Shown here: positions 25,172 through 33,779 of the stretch, piece by piece
Layout: every line of letters begins with the position of its first letter
Position numbering within the stretch: the stretch's first letter is position 1
Notes under the pieces: generated by a model
Database searches by the model: none
Told to the model about the DNA's origin: nothing
Seen by the model: the letters and a program-made list of their open reading frames with translations, nothing else
Translations under genes and position numbers: made by a program
Origin: Sphingopyxis witflariensis
GTDB lineage: Bacteria; Pseudomonadota; Alphaproteobacteria; Sphingomonadales; Sphingomonadaceae
Length of the DNA stretch: 64,000 nucleotides
Reading direction: 5' to 3'
Assembly (NCBI RefSeq): GCF_002205635.1
Contig: NZ_NISJ01000002.1
Location: forward strand, 124,001 to 188,000

Positions 25172-25184
25172 GTTGTCACCGTAA
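25144..25184. promoter_or_regulatory. Tandem operator-like repeats at the TetR / carotenoid oxygenase junction
   Basis: TGTTGACACTGTTA (25144-25157) and TGTTGTCACCGTAA (25171-25184) are similar (11 of 14) and 27 bp apart; each is also weakly palindromic. One lies within the first codons of the TetR gene and the other just upstream. They are candidate TetR sites; support is by eye only. Confidence 0.35.
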
Positions 25185-25252
25185 ACATTTCGAGTCGCCA
25201 GCACAACCCGCGAAGCGACCCGCCTGCAACCTTCCGCATAAGGAGCGTCTCC

Positions 25253-26692
25253 ATGGCTAGCAATGTCGAAAACATGATCCGCGGCGCGGTGACCAAAGGC
25301 ATCGTCAAGGTCGCCGAATTCAACCGCAAACGCCTTCCGAGCCCCACCGACGCGCACCCCTTCCTCACCGGCATCCACACGCCGATGACGGAGGAGTTAA
25401 CGCTGGAAACATTGCGCGTGGATGGCGCAATTCCGGCAGCGCTGACGGGGCGCTATCTGCGCAACGGCCCCAACCCCGCGGTCGCCCCCGATCCGGCGAG
25501 CTATCACTGGTTCACCGGCGCCGGCATGGTCCACGGCATCCGCATCGAGGGCGGCAAGGCCGACTGGTATCGCAACCGCTGGGTGCGCGGTGCAGAAGCC
25601 TGCGCCGCGCTGGGCGAGGAATTGCCCCCCGGCCCCCGCGAGACCAGCGACGCGCCGAACACCAATGTCGTCGGCCTGGCCGGGCGGACCTTTGCCATCG
25701 TCGAAGCCGGCGGCAAGCCGGTCGAGCTGAATTATCAACTCGATACGATCGCGCACAACCCGTTCGATGGCACGCTCGCGGGGGCTTACACGGCGCATCC
25801 GCATCTCGACCCCGCGACCGGTGAAACCCACGCGATCACCTATAAGGGCGATACGCCGACCAAGGTCTGGCACGTCGTGCTCGACAAGGACGCGCATGTG
25901 ATCCGCGAGGAAGCGGTGGCGGTCAGCGACGGCCCGTCGATCCACGACTGCGCGATTACCGCAAATTATGCGCTGATCTTCGACCTGCCCGTCACTTTCT
26001 CGATGAAGCTGCTGATCGGTGGCTATCGCTTTCCCTATGCGTGGAACGAGGCCCATCCGGCGCGCGTCGGTCTGCTCCCGCGGAATGGCAGCGGCGACAG
26101 CATCATCTGGGTTCCGGTCGAGCCCTGCTATGTCTTCCACCCTGCCAACGCCCATGAGACCGCCGACGGCAAGGTGATCGTCGATGTCGTCGCGCACGAC
26201 ACGATGTTCGCACAGTCGACGCGCGGCCCCGACAGCGAAAAGTCGCGGATGGAACGCTGGACGATCGATCCCGTCGCCCGCACCACCGTCCGCACGATCA
26301 TCCACGATCATGCGCAGGAATTCCCGCGCTATGACGAACGGCTGACGACGCGGCCCTATCGCTATATATACAGCGTCGCGATGCCCGATGGCGAGGCGAT
26401 CGAATGGGCGCTGGCCGACACGCGCCTGTTCCGTCACGACCTCGATGCGGGAACGACCGACATCCACGACTTCGGTCCCGGCCGCCATCCCGGCGAGTTT
26501 GTCTTCGTTCCGCGCGGCGCCGACAGCGCCGAGAATGACGGCTGGCTGATCGGGCTGGTCGTGGACATGAATGATGAGACGACCGATCTGGTGATCCTGA
26601 ATGCCGACGACTTTGCTGGCGCACCACAGGCCGTCGTCCATCTGCCGCACCGCGTTCCGCCGGGCTTCCACGGCAATTGGATCGCCGACTGA
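25253..26692 (+). CDS. Carotenoid oxygenase family dioxygenase
   Basis: 479 residues from the ATG at 25253 with AAGGAG eight bases upstream; the reading frame is open far upstream but that part is antisense to the TetR gene. Seven-bladed propeller family (RPE65, NCED, lignostilbene dioxygenase). The likely Fe(II) His ligands sit in AYTAHPHLD, SIHDCAIT, CYVFHPANAHE and, at the C-terminus, PPGFHGNW. Members cleave a double bond in carotenoids, apocarotenoids or stilbenes. The substrate is unknown; sphingomonads make carotenoids and also degrade lignin-type stilbenes. Confidence 0.92.
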   Translation: MASNVENMIRGAVTKGIVKVAEFNRKRLPSPTDAHPFLTGIHTPMTEELTLETLRVDGAIPAALTGRYLRNGPNPAVAPDPASYHWFTGAGMVHGIRIEGGKADWYRNRWVRGAEACAALGEELPPGPRETSDAPNTNVVGLAGRTFAIVEAGGKPVELNYQLDTIAHNPFDGTLAGAYTAHPHLDPATGETHAITYKGDTPTKVWHVVLDKDAHVIREEAVAVSDGPSIHDCAITANYALIFDLPVTFSMKLLIGGYRFPYAWNEAHPARVGLLPRNGSGDSIIWVPVEPCYVFHPANAHETADGKVIVDVVAHDTMFAQSTRGPDSEKSRMERWTIDPVARTTVRTIIHDHAQEFPRYDERLTTRPYRYIYSVAMPDGEAIEWALADTRLFRHDLDAGTTDIHDFGPGRHPGEFVFVPRGADSAENDGWLIGLVVDMNDETTDLVILNADDFAGAPQAVVHLPHRVPPGFHGNWIAD

Positions 26693-26884
26693 CCGACTTA
26701 CCGGGATTGGCGGCGGCCAAAACCGCACCGACCGATCCCGGTACCTCGTTCGGTCGCAAAGTCGGTCGCTGCGCGCGACAAACCGGGGCGGAATCTTCGC
26801 CCAGTCGCCGCACGGCCACGGCTCACCTTGAAATCAGGCGCTTTTCGGCATCGCTTTACCGATGCCGCTCGTTTCCTGTTCACT

Positions 26885-27904
26885 ATGAAAAAAGCAATCC
26901 CCCTCTCTCGCCCCGCCATGAGCGCGATTGCCGCGTTCCTGGCCCTCTCCGCCCCGCAGGTCTTTGCGCAGGCTGCCCCCACCGACATTCCGCCGATGGT
27001 ATCGCCCGTCGCCGCGCCCGAACCGAGCGCCCCGGCGCCGGTCACCGCGCCACAAGCTGCCGAGCCCGCGGCGCCGAAACCCGTCATTCGTCTCCCGATC
27101 GATTTGCCGAGCGAACCCGCCGAACCGGTGGCCAAGACGACCGAACGTCCACCCGCGACTGCCAAGGCCACACCAGTGCGCGCCGAACGCAGCGCAGCCC
27201 GCGCACGCAGCGCTGAACCCGACCCGGTCGCCGCGAAAGCCATCGCTCCGGCCGCTGCCACTCTGGTGACCAGCGAAGCTCTGCCGGCCACCCCGCCGGC
27301 GACGGCGCCCGTCGAACCCGCCGCAAACCTCTCGCCGCTACCCGTTGAAGAGGCGCCCGCAGAGATCGCCGCAACGAGCGACGCCTTCCCTTGGGAACTC
27401 GCCGGCGGTGCTGCGGCCTTGCTGCTGGTAGGCGGCGCGGGCCTTGCCTTCGCACGCCGTCGCCGCGCGAACGATCGCGCCGACGAAACGGCGATGAGCT
27501 TCGAAGAAATGGCCGCTGCGGAGGCGGTTCCCTATAGTCCCGCGCGCGCGGACGTCGTTCCGCAGCCCGCTCCGCAACCCGCGATGCGCAGCACGCCGAG
27601 CTTCGCCGCCGCACCCCATGGCAGCATGGGCCGCCACGAAGCACTGGCGCTCACGGGGCCGACGCCCGACAATCCGTTCGAGACGCTCAAGAAGCGATTG
27701 CAACGCGCCCGCTTTCTCGATCGACAGGAACGCGCACAATATGAAGTCACGCTTGGCGCGCAGAAAGATATGCAGCGCAAACCCGTCAGCGCCTGGGAAA
27801 TTGCGCACCGCGTCGTTCCCGCCCCCGCTGAACAGGAAGTGCGCCGCCCCGAACGCGGCAACGCGCGCCCCGGAAGCCTCCGCCCGGGCTTGATCCGCCA
27901 CTAA
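26885..27904 (+). CDS. Pro/Ala-rich exported protein with one membrane span
   Basis: 339 residues from the ATG at 26885, chosen because a signal peptide (MSAIAAFLALSAPQVFAQA) begins there; an ATG 19 codons upstream is also open and no clear ribosome site marks either. Residues 30-165 are low-complexity Pro/Ala/Glu, probably periplasmic. A hydrophobic segment at 170-190 is followed by RRRR, so the last 150 residues are cytoplasmic (stop-transfer topology). No domain recognised. A bidirectional terminator follows. Confidence 0.65.
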   Translation: MKKAIPLSRPAMSAIAAFLALSAPQVFAQAAPTDIPPMVSPVAAPEPSAPAPVTAPQAAEPAAPKPVIRLPIDLPSEPAEPVAKTTERPPATAKATPVRAERSAARARSAEPDPVAAKAIAPAAATLVTSEALPATPPATAPVEPAANLSPLPVEEAPAEIAATSDAFPWELAGGAAALLLVGGAGLAFARRRRANDRADETAMSFEEMAAAEAVPYSPARADVVPQPAPQPAMRSTPSFAAAPHGSMGRHEALALTGPTPDNPFETLKKRLQRARFLDRQERAQYEVTLGAQKDMQRKPVSAWEIAHRVVPAPAEQEVRRPERGNARPGSLRPGLIRH

Positions 27905-27924
27905 ATCGCAACCTGTTTGCGACA

Positions 27925-27962
27925 AAAAAAGGGCGGCGCCTCGCGGCACCGCCCTTTTCTTT
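27925..27962. terminator. Bidirectional terminator between the Pro/Ala-rich gene and rplL
   Basis: AAAAAAAGGGCGG and CCGCCCTTTTCTTTT form a stem with A-run and T-run on the two sides, so it can end transcription from both directions. Confidence 0.75.
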
Positions 27963-27972
27963 TTCGCTGGAA

Positions 27973-27996
27973 CCCGGCCGGATCAACCGGCCGGGG
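27973..27996 (-). terminator. Hairpin immediately after rplL
   Basis: CCCGGCCGG-atcaa-CCGGCCGGG, a nine-bp perfect stem 13 bp after the rplL stop. It has no T-run of its own and may work with the next hairpin or protect the rplL 3' end. Confidence 0.55.
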
Positions 27997-28009
27997 CCCG
28001 CAAACCGAA

Positions 28010-28381
28010 TTACTTCAGTTCGACGGTCGCGCCAGCGCCTTCGAGGCGCTTCTTCAGTTCGTCAGCTTCTGCCTTGTTGGCGCCTTCCTTGACGACCTTC
28101 GGTGCGCCTTCGACCAGCGCCTTGGCTTCGCCCAGGCCCAGACCGGTGATCGCACGGACTTCCTTGATCACGTTGATCTTGTTGCCGCCGTCACCCGTCA
28201 GGATGACGTCGAATTCGGTCTGCTCTTCAGCAGCCGGGCCAGCAGCGGCAGCAGCCGGAGCGGCAGCAACAGCAGCAGCAGCCGAAACGCCCCACTTTTC
28301 TTCGAGCATCTTCGACAGGTCAGCCGCTTCGAGGACGGTCAGCGTCGACAGTTCTTCAACGATCTTTGCGAGATCAGCCAT
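28010..28381 (-). CDS. rplL: 50S ribosomal protein L7/L12
   Basis: 123 residues. Starts [20 protein letters not shown], has an Ala-rich hinge (about 38-52) and the conserved C-terminal domain ([34 protein letters not shown]). Forms the ribosomal stalk with L10. It follows rplJ by 59 bp; unusually rpoB is not the next gene. Confidence 0.99.
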   Translation of the reverse strand: MADLAKIVEELSTLTVLEAADLSKMLEEKWGVSAAAAVAAAPAAAAAGPAAEEQTEFDVILTGDGGNKINVIKEVRAITGLGLGEAKALVEGAPKVVKEGANKAEADELKKRLEGAGATVELK

Positions 28382-28440
28382 GTTATTTCTCCATTAAAAC
28401 CGGGACATGCCCGGCACCAGTTCAAGTTCGGTTCGAAAGT

Positions 28441-28956
28441 TTATGCGGCCTCTTTGGCGGCATATGCGCCAAAAACCCGCGCCAACTGGCCCGCCGGGGC
28501 TGCGGCGATTTGCGCAACCTTGGTGGCCGGAGCCTGCACCAGACCAATGATCTTGGCGCGCAGCTCGTCGAGCGAGGGAAGCGAAGCCAGCGCCTTCACG
28601 CCATCAACGTCGAGGATCACATCCCCCATGCCGCCACCAACGATTTCCAGTTTGGGGTTGGTCTTGGCAAATTCCACGGCGATTTTCGCAGCAGCCACCG
28701 GGTCGGTGGACGATGCAAGTGCCGTGGGACCGGTCAGCAGATCGCCGATGCCGGTGTAGGACGTGCCGTCGAGCGCGATTTTGGCAAGACGGTTCTTCGT
28801 GACGCGAAAGTCGGCTCCTGCATCACGCATTTGCTGACGCAGCACCGTCGACTGAGCGACGGTCATGCCAAGGTTGCGGACGACCACAACCGAAGCAGCT
28901 GACGACAGGGTAGCGTTCAGCGAGGATACGGCTTCGGCCTTTTCCGTACGATCCAT
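28441..28956 (-). CDS. rplJ: 50S ribosomal protein L10
   Basis: 171 residues from the ATG at 28956; the reading frame extends 51 codons upstream but has no L10 similarity there. Typical N-terminus MDRTEKAEAVSSLNATL and VVRNLGMTVAQ, with NRLAKIALDGTSY in the RNA-binding part. It anchors L7/L12 dimers. A long untranslated region lies upstream, as in other rplJ operons where L10 autoregulates. Confidence 0.98.
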   Translation of the reverse strand: MDRTEKAEAVSSLNATLSSAASVVVVRNLGMTVAQSTVLRQQMRDAGADFRVTKNRLAKIALDGTSYTGIGDLLTGPTALASSTDPVAAAKIAVEFAKTNPKLEIVGGGMGDVILDVDGVKALASLPSLDELRAKIIGLVQAPATKVAQIAAAPAGQLARVFGAYAAKEAA

Positions 28957-29356
28957 GCCTATACTCCACTCATCTGCCCGGAACCGCCCACGCCGAAACG
29001 CACGCGCCGCCGGGCGGCTAACACACGCAAATGCCGACGCGAGCCAAGGCTCACCTGCATTTGCGCAACGATGTCCGAAGGGGTCGGTCAAGACGCGTCG
29101 CCTGATCAAACAGGCGGGCGACCGAAAAAGACTGTTCCCCGTCTCGGCTGGAAATTAAGAAGGGCATATTCCCTTCACCAACTGTCTCGGACGGAATCGC
29201 CACCGCCGGAGCGATGACAACACAGGGGCGCCTAATAACGGCGACGGCTGCGGAGTCAAGTTGCGATGGTGCGGGGCGGTGCGGTGATCAGGACACCATG
29301 CGGTGCAAACGGGCGATTACGCCATCATAGAGCTGAATGAAGAAGCGAAGGGATGG
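28957..29356 (-). promoter_or_regulatory. Long untranslated leader and promoter region of rplJL
   Basis: 400 bp with no convincing gene. It includes a hairpin CGCCTGTTTGATCAGGCG near 29099-29116 on the minus strand. Since rplJ is no longer behind rplA, its promoter should be here. An L10-binding leader is known in other bacteria, but I could not confirm its secondary structure by eye. Confidence 0.4.
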
Positions 29357-29542
29357 TCAGCGGTGTGCCCGCCCCTGTCGTACCTTGGCCGATTTGATCG
29401 CCTCCCGGAATCGAGAACCAAAGACAACTGCCAACCCGAGACCAACAAGCGCCGTGAGAAATTCGCTCCACAACCATTTTTCCACGCCTCGCGCGGCAAT
29501 AATTGTCAGGCAAATTAGCGTCAATTCTTCCCGCCACCTCAT
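29357..29542 (-). CDS. Possible small membrane protein (61 residues)
   Basis: MRWREELTLICLTIIAARGV starts a protein with two hydrophobic stretches (residues 8-18 and 26-42, FLTALVGLGLAVVFGS) and a basic C-terminal tail. GGAG lies nine bases before the ATG. Overlapping frames on the other strand are also open, so this is a tentative call. No family recognised. Confidence 0.45.
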   Translation of the reverse strand: MRWREELTLICLTIIAARGVEKWLWSEFLTALVGLGLAVVFGSRFREAIKSAKVRQGRAHR

Positions 29543-29634
29543 CGATTACACTCCGTCAACTCGAAATTGATGGTGAGCAGAATATCACGGCAATTGCAAC
29601 GCAGGTTTCGGTCACTTGCTGCGCCTCCTCTCAT

Positions 29635-29708
29635 CGTCGTCCGGGACTTGATCCGGGATCCGTTTTTCGCCCATGCCGCAGTACCCCGGATCAAGCCCGG
29701 GGTAACGA
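29635..29708. repeat. Palindromic repeat, CCGGGACTTGATCCGGG type (copy 1)
   Basis: CGTCGTCCGGGACTTGATCC ... GGATCAAGCCCGGGGTAACGA, arms of about 20 bp facing each other over a 30-bp middle. The same sequence family occurs at 37338-37411. Repeats of this type are abundant in sphingomonad genomes (established knowledge); each arm also folds on itself. Confidence 0.85.
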
Positions 29709-29779
29709 AGAGTGATCAGGTCACAGTTCGGCCACGCGTGACCTAGTGCGGCGCCACCCCCTCCGCTAAAAGCGCCGCT

Positions 29780-30223
29780 ATGATCAATATCAGACAATCC
29801 ACTCCCGCAGACGGCGAACGCGCCGTGCAGATCTGGCGCGACGCCGTTGATGCGACGCATGATTTCCTTCGCCCCGAAGACCGGGTAGCGATCGAGCAGG
29901 AGGTCGCGGGCTTCCTGCCCGCCGCCCCGCTCTGGCTCGCCGTCGATGGCGCCGACCGGCCGATCGGCTTCATGCTGCTCGATGGCGCGAGCATGGAGGC
30001 GCTGTTCATCGACCCAGCGCACCGCGGCGAAGGCGTCGGACGGGCGCTCATTACACATGCTCTCGAACGCCACCCTATACTCACGACCGAAGTGAATGAG
30101 CAGAATATGCAGGCGGTCGGCTTCTACGAACATATGGGCTTCATTCCCATCGGACGCTCCGAGCGCGACGGTCAGGGGCGCGCTTACCCGCTGATTCACT
30201 TGCGCTTCGGCGGCGCGGACTAA
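29780..30223 (+). CDS. GNAT N-acetyltransferase (YjaB-like)
   Basis: 147 residues. The GNAT acetyl-CoA loop is MEALFIDPAHRGEGVGRALI, and the rest follows the E. coli YjaB pattern closely: VDATHDFLRPEDR near the N-terminus, LTTEVNEQNMQAVGFYEHMGF in the C-terminal half. YjaB is an acetyltransferase of uncertain substrate. Single gene between a palindromic repeat and the PadR operon. Confidence 0.9.
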   Translation: MINIRQSTPADGERAVQIWRDAVDATHDFLRPEDRVAIEQEVAGFLPAAPLWLAVDGADRPIGFMLLDGASMEALFIDPAHRGEGVGRALITHALERHPILTTEVNEQNMQAVGFYEHMGFIPIGRSERDGQGRAYPLIHLRFGGAD

Positions 30224-30252
30224 CCGCACTCAACACCGCCCGCCTGGCACGA

Positions 30253-30304
30253 TGCGAAATTTCGCACGATACCCCTTGCGCCATTGCATTTAAGATATAT
30301 CTTA
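30253..30304 (+). promoter_or_regulatory. Two 14-bp palindromes upstream of the PadR operon
   Basis: TGCGAAATTTCGCA (30253-30266) and TAAGATATATCTTA (30291-30304) are perfect palindromes with centres 38 bp apart. The second lies 30 bp upstream of the start codon, where a core promoter is expected, and is a good candidate for PadR autoregulation. PadR proteins often bind AT-rich dyads of this sort. The role of the first is unknown. Confidence 0.55.
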
Positions 30305-30334
30305 GAGCTATCAAGAATCACTCTAAGGCAGGAT

Positions 30335-30937
30335 ATGATGCACTTTCACGGAAAAATGAGCGGGCATGGCTGCGACAAGCGACACGCCATGCACCGCGGC
30401 GGGCGCGGCTTTGGCCACGGCCATGGGCGCGGCTTCGGTGGGCGGCACCGCGATGACGATGAGGGTCGCGGCCCGCGCCGCCGGATGTTCGACAGCGGCG
30501 AGCTGCGGCTCGTGCTGCTCAAACTGATCGCCGACGAACCGCGCCACGGCTATGACCTGATCCGCCAGATCGAGGAACTGACCAGCGGCGCCTATGCGCC
30601 AAGCCCCGGGGTCATTTACCCCACCCTCACCCTGTTGGGCGATATGGGTCAGATCGAGGCGCAGCAGAGCGACGGCGCCAAAAAGCTGTTCGCAATCACC
30701 CCCGAGGGACAGGTCGAACTCGACGCCAGCAAGGATGTCGTCGATGCACTGATCGCGCGCCTCACCGCGTTCGGCGAGGAGCGGCAGCGGACCGACAGTG
30801 CATCGGTGCGCCGCGCGATGGGCAATTTGAAGCAGGTGCTCCTCAACCGGCTCGGCCAGCGCGATCTCGACGATGCGACATTGCACGCCGTCGTGGCGCT
30901 GATCGACGAGGCGGCGCAGAAGATCGAGCGACTGTAA
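30335..30937 (+). CDS. PadR family transcriptional regulator with His/Gly-rich N-terminus
   Basis: 200 residues from the ATG at 30335 with AAGGCAGGA upstream. The first 50 residues are His-, Gly- and Arg-rich (MMHFHGKMSGHGCDKRHAMH, then GHGHGRGFGGRH), which could bind metal. The PadR winged helix follows: LRLVLLKLIADEPRHGYDLI and GVIYPTLTLLGDMGQIE. A C-terminal helical domain (about 130-200) mediates dimer formation in relatives. Co-transcribed with a DUF2218 gene 11 bp downstream. Iron or other metal sensing is inferred from the His-rich segment and partner. Confidence 0.9.
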   Translation: MMHFHGKMSGHGCDKRHAMHRGGRGFGHGHGRGFGGRHRDDDEGRGPRRRMFDSGELRLVLLKLIADEPRHGYDLIRQIEELTSGAYAPSPGVIYPTLTLLGDMGQIEAQQSDGAKKLFAITPEGQVELDASKDVVDALIARLTAFGEERQRTDSASVRRAMGNLKQVLLNRLGQRDLDDATLHAVVALIDEAAQKIERL

Positions 30938-30948
30938 GGAGCGACAGC

Positions 30949-31275
30949 ATGACGGTTTCGGCCATCGCGAGCGTACCCACCGCGCACGCCAGCAAATATC
31001 TGCAACAACTATGCAAGCATTGGGAGCATAATCTCTCGGTGGAATTCATCGCTTCGCACGGCACCGTGACCTTCCCCCGCGACGCGCGCGGCGCCGACTG
31101 GCCGGGCGATGCGCTGGTCACCTTCGACGCCGGCGCCGATGCGCTGGCGGTCCGCATCGACGCCAGCGTCGGCGGGCAGCTCGAAGGGTTGAAGGGCGCG
31201 GTCGCGCGCCACCTCGACCGCTTCGCTTTCCGCGAAGCGCCGCTGCCTTTCGACTGGCGCGCGGTAGCGAAGTAA
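30949..31275 (+). CDS. DUF2218 domain protein
   Basis: 108 residues, a single DUF2218 domain: ASKYLQQLCKHWEHNL near the N-terminus, TVTFPRD and LEGLKGAVARHLDRFAFRE. Members are often found by siderophore uptake or FMN-reductase genes. Here it is the second gene of the PadR operon. Cytoplasmic, function unknown. Confidence 0.85.
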   Translation: MTVSAIASVPTAHASKYLQQLCKHWEHNLSVEFIASHGTVTFPRDARGADWPGDALVTFDAGADALAVRIDASVGGQLEGLKGAVARHLDRFAFREAPLPFDWRAVAK

Positions 31276-31318
31276 GATGTCGGGGCGGGACATTGCCCGC
31301 CCCGCTCCACCTGGCCGA

Positions 31319-32716
31319 TCAGCCGACCAAAGCGCGCTGCCTTGCGTAAAGGAAATAAACCGCCAGCCCGCCAATGTTCCACAGCAGGAACCAGAATTGG
31401 GTCTGCGCCGGCAGGCTGAAGAAAAGATAGATACAGCCAAGCACCGCGATGGTGCCGATCACCCATGGCATCGGCGCGCGGAAGGTACGCGGCGCATCGG
31501 GGGCGCGGCGGCGCATGATCAGCATGCAGATCGACACCGCGGTGAACGCCGCGAGCGTCCCCGCGTTGGCGAGCGCCGCCAGCTCACCCAAGGGAATGAA
31601 ACCCGCGAGTACCGCTACGACGATTGCGGTAAAAATGGTGATGCGCACCGGCGTCCCGCGCGATGACAGCTTCGCAAGGCTCGCGGGAAGCAGTCCGTCT
31701 CGCGCCATGGTGAAAAAGATGCGGCTCTGGCCATAGAAGAAGGCAAGGATGACCGTGGGGAGCGCGATGATTGCCGAGACGGCCAGATATTGCGCCGCGA
31801 GCGGACTGCCCAGTTCGCGCAGGATCAGCGCCAGCGGCTCGGGGCTGTTGGTGAAGCGGGTGTAAGCGATGGCGCCAACGGCAGCGACCGCGACGACGAT
31901 ATAGATGAGCACGCAGGCCAGCATCGAACCGACGATGCCGATCTTCAGGTCACGGTCGGGATTTTTGGTTTCTTCGGCCGCGGTCGCAATCGCATCGAAG
32001 CCGTAAAAGGCGAAAAAGATGATCGCCGCCGCGGCCATCACGCCCCGCTCCACGCCGTCAGGTCCGACATGCTTGGAAAAGCCGTAGGGGCTGAACGGTT
32101 CGAAATGAGCGGCGTCGAAAGCCGGAAGCGCGACTGCGACGAACACAATGAGCGCGACGATTTTGACGAGAACGAGGATAGCGTTGACCGTCGCGCTTTC
32201 GCGTGTCCCGACGAGCAACATGCCCGCAACCACCGCAATAATGCCGATCGCCGGCAGGTTGACGATGCCGCCGAGTTCCGGCCCTTGCATTAACGCCATC
32301 GGCACGCCCGCCCATGCCTGTAGTAAAGGCGCGGCATAGCCCGACCAGCCGACCGCAACCGCGCTGACCACCAGCGAATATTCGAGAATGAGGCTCCAGC
32401 CGACGACCCAGGCGATGATTTCGCCGATGACGACATAGCTGTAGGTATAGGCGCTGCCCGACGCCGGGATCATCGTCGCCATTTCGGCATAGGCGAGCGC
32501 AGCGCAGGCGCAGATCAGGCCCGCAATGCCGAAGGAGAGGATCACGGCAGGGCCCGCCTTGTCGGCGCCGACGCCGATCAGCGTCAAAATCCCCGTGCCG
32601 ACGATCGCGCCGACCCCCAATGCGATCAGATGCGGCCAGCCCAGCGTCCGCGCCAGCCCTTGCCCATCTTGATGGTCGGGAACGATGGCTTTGCGACGAA
32701 ACAGGCTGGCATTCAT
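31319..32716 (-). CDS. APC family amino acid permease
   Basis: 465 residues, about 12 membrane spans. Family motifs: GVGAIVGTGILTLIG near residue 35-50 in the first span, and MIPASGSAYTYSYVVIGEI in the third. The sequence is closest in style to the cationic amino acid transporter (CAT/YhdG) branch. Substrate not determined. Single gene; its start is 75 bp from the end of the next minus-strand gene. Confidence 0.9.
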   Translation of the reverse strand: MNASLFRRKAIVPDHQDGQGLARTLGWPHLIALGVGAIVGTGILTLIGVGADKAGPAVILSFGIAGLICACAALAYAEMATMIPASGSAYTYSYVVIGEIIAWVVGWSLILEYSLVVSAVAVGWSGYAAPLLQAWAGVPMALMQGPELGGIVNLPAIGIIAVVAGMLLVGTRESATVNAILVLVKIVALIVFVAVALPAFDAAHFEPFSPYGFSKHVGPDGVERGVMAAAAIIFFAFYGFDAIATAAEETKNPDRDLKIGIVGSMLACVLIYIVVAVAAVGAIAYTRFTNSPEPLALILRELGSPLAAQYLAVSAIIALPTVILAFFYGQSRIFFTMARDGLLPASLAKLSSRGTPVRITIFTAIVVAVLAGFIPLGELAALANAGTLAAFTAVSICMLIMRRRAPDAPRTFRAPMPWVIGTIAVLGCIYLFFSLPAQTQFWFLLWNIGGLAVYFLYARQRALVG

Positions 32717-32791
32717 GTAGTGGGTTCCCCTTGTGCTTTCCCCTGCTTGTAAGGGAGTGATGCGTCAGCGCAAGATAACAACATAATGGCG

Positions 32792-33433
32792 TCAGGCGTC
32801 TGTCCGCATGATGACGAACGCACGCAGCATCAGGACCGCGGCCAGCGCGGTCGCAACGCCATAACCTGCGGGAGCTGACCACAGAACCAGCCGCGCGCCG
32901 ATAATCGCGCCTGCGACCAGCCCGGCCCAAAGCGCTAGATGGGGCAGCCACTGCCGATCCTCTCCCCCGCGTAACGCGTTGGCGATTTTATGCCCCATCT
33001 GCACCAGAGTGCCGGTCATATAGGTGACGCCAACGACCGCACCGTCCCTTCCCTCCAGCGCCGAATTTACCAGGCCCATAGCCAGCGCGAGACAGGCGAC
33101 GGCTGGCCACCCGGCGCCATCGAGCCTCAGTCGCGTTGCGGCGGCAAGCAATATTACGACAAGCGACAGGACAGCCACTGTCCGCGCGGACCGAGCGCGG
33201 GCAGCCAGGAGCGAACCCGTGATCACGCCGGTCACGAACAAGGCAATAATACCTCCGGCAATCAGCGCCGTCTGATGCCCCTGCGCCGCACCCACTGCAA
33301 GTCGCGTCGAATTTCCGGTCATGAAGGACACGAAGAAACCCGCCGTTTCGACAAAGCCGATCGCATCGACAAAACCGGCAAGCATGGAAATCCCCACCGC
33401 CAATATCTGGTGCGACCGGTTAAAGCGGATCAT
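32792..33433 (-). CDS. YoaK/DUF1275 family membrane protein
   Basis: 213 residues with about six hydrophobic segments. The family signature is near the N-terminus (GFVDAIGFVETAGFFVSFMTGNSTRLA). YoaK proteins are small inner-membrane proteins of unknown transport function. It lies six bases after the phhB stop on the same strand, so the two are co-transcribed. Confidence 0.88.
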   Translation of the reverse strand: MIRFNRSHQILAVGISMLAGFVDAIGFVETAGFFVSFMTGNSTRLAVGAAQGHQTALIAGGIIALFVTGVITGSLLAARARSARTVAVLSLVVILLAAATRLRLDGAGWPAVACLALAMGLVNSALEGRDGAVVGVTYMTGTLVQMGHKIANALRGGEDRQWLPHLALWAGLVAGAIIGARLVLWSAPAGYGVATALAAVLMLRAFVIMRTDA

Positions 33434-33439
33434 CGGCGA

Positions 33440-33727
33440 TCAGACCAGCGCTTCGATCGCCTCGGCCAGCCGGGAGTCGCGTTCCGAAAGCCCATCGGCG
33501 TCGTGCGTCGTCAGCAAAATATCGACCCGGTTGTAAACATTCGACCATTCGGGGTGATGATCCATCTTTTCGGCAATGATCGCGACACTCGCCATGAAGC
33601 CGAACGCCTGCGCGAAATCGGCAAATTTAAACTGACGGGTGATCGCATCGCGGACGGGCTCATGCGCCCAGTCAGGGAATCGGGCCAACAGCGCCGCGCG
33701 CGCCGCATCGTCGAGTTTCTGGATCAT
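33440..33727 (-). CDS. phhB: 4a-hydroxytetrahydrobiopterin dehydratase (pterin carbinolamine dehydratase)
   Basis: 95 residues from the ATG at 33727, with GGAG about 10 bases upstream; the frame is open further but overlaps the divergent protease gene. The PCD motif [27 protein letters not shown] contains the catalytic His pair. It recycles the pterin cofactor of aromatic amino acid hydroxylases or acts in molybdopterin-linked metabolism. First gene of a two-gene unit with the YoaK-like gene. Confidence 0.93.
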   Translation of the reverse strand: MIQKLDDAARAALLARFPDWAHEPVRDAITRQFKFADFAQAFGFMASVAIIAEKMDHHPEWSNVYNRVDILLTTHDADGLSERDSRLAEAIEALV

Positions 33728-33779
33728 CGTCTCTTCTCCCGCTGGCCAATCCGGCCCGCCCGCCATAAGGGTGAGCGCA

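Noticed and set aside
24389-25252. N-terminal extension of the carotenoid oxygenase frame by 288 codons
   Set aside because: The extension is antisense to the TetR gene, and a good ribosome site marks the ATG at 25253.
28957-29109. 51-codon N-terminal extension of rplJ
   Set aside because: Arg-rich and unlike any L10; the normal L10 start is at 28956.
29303-29518. Small open frames on the plus strand in the rplJ leader
   Set aside because: No ribosome site and no protein-like pattern; the minus-strand 61-residue frame is the only one in the area with support.
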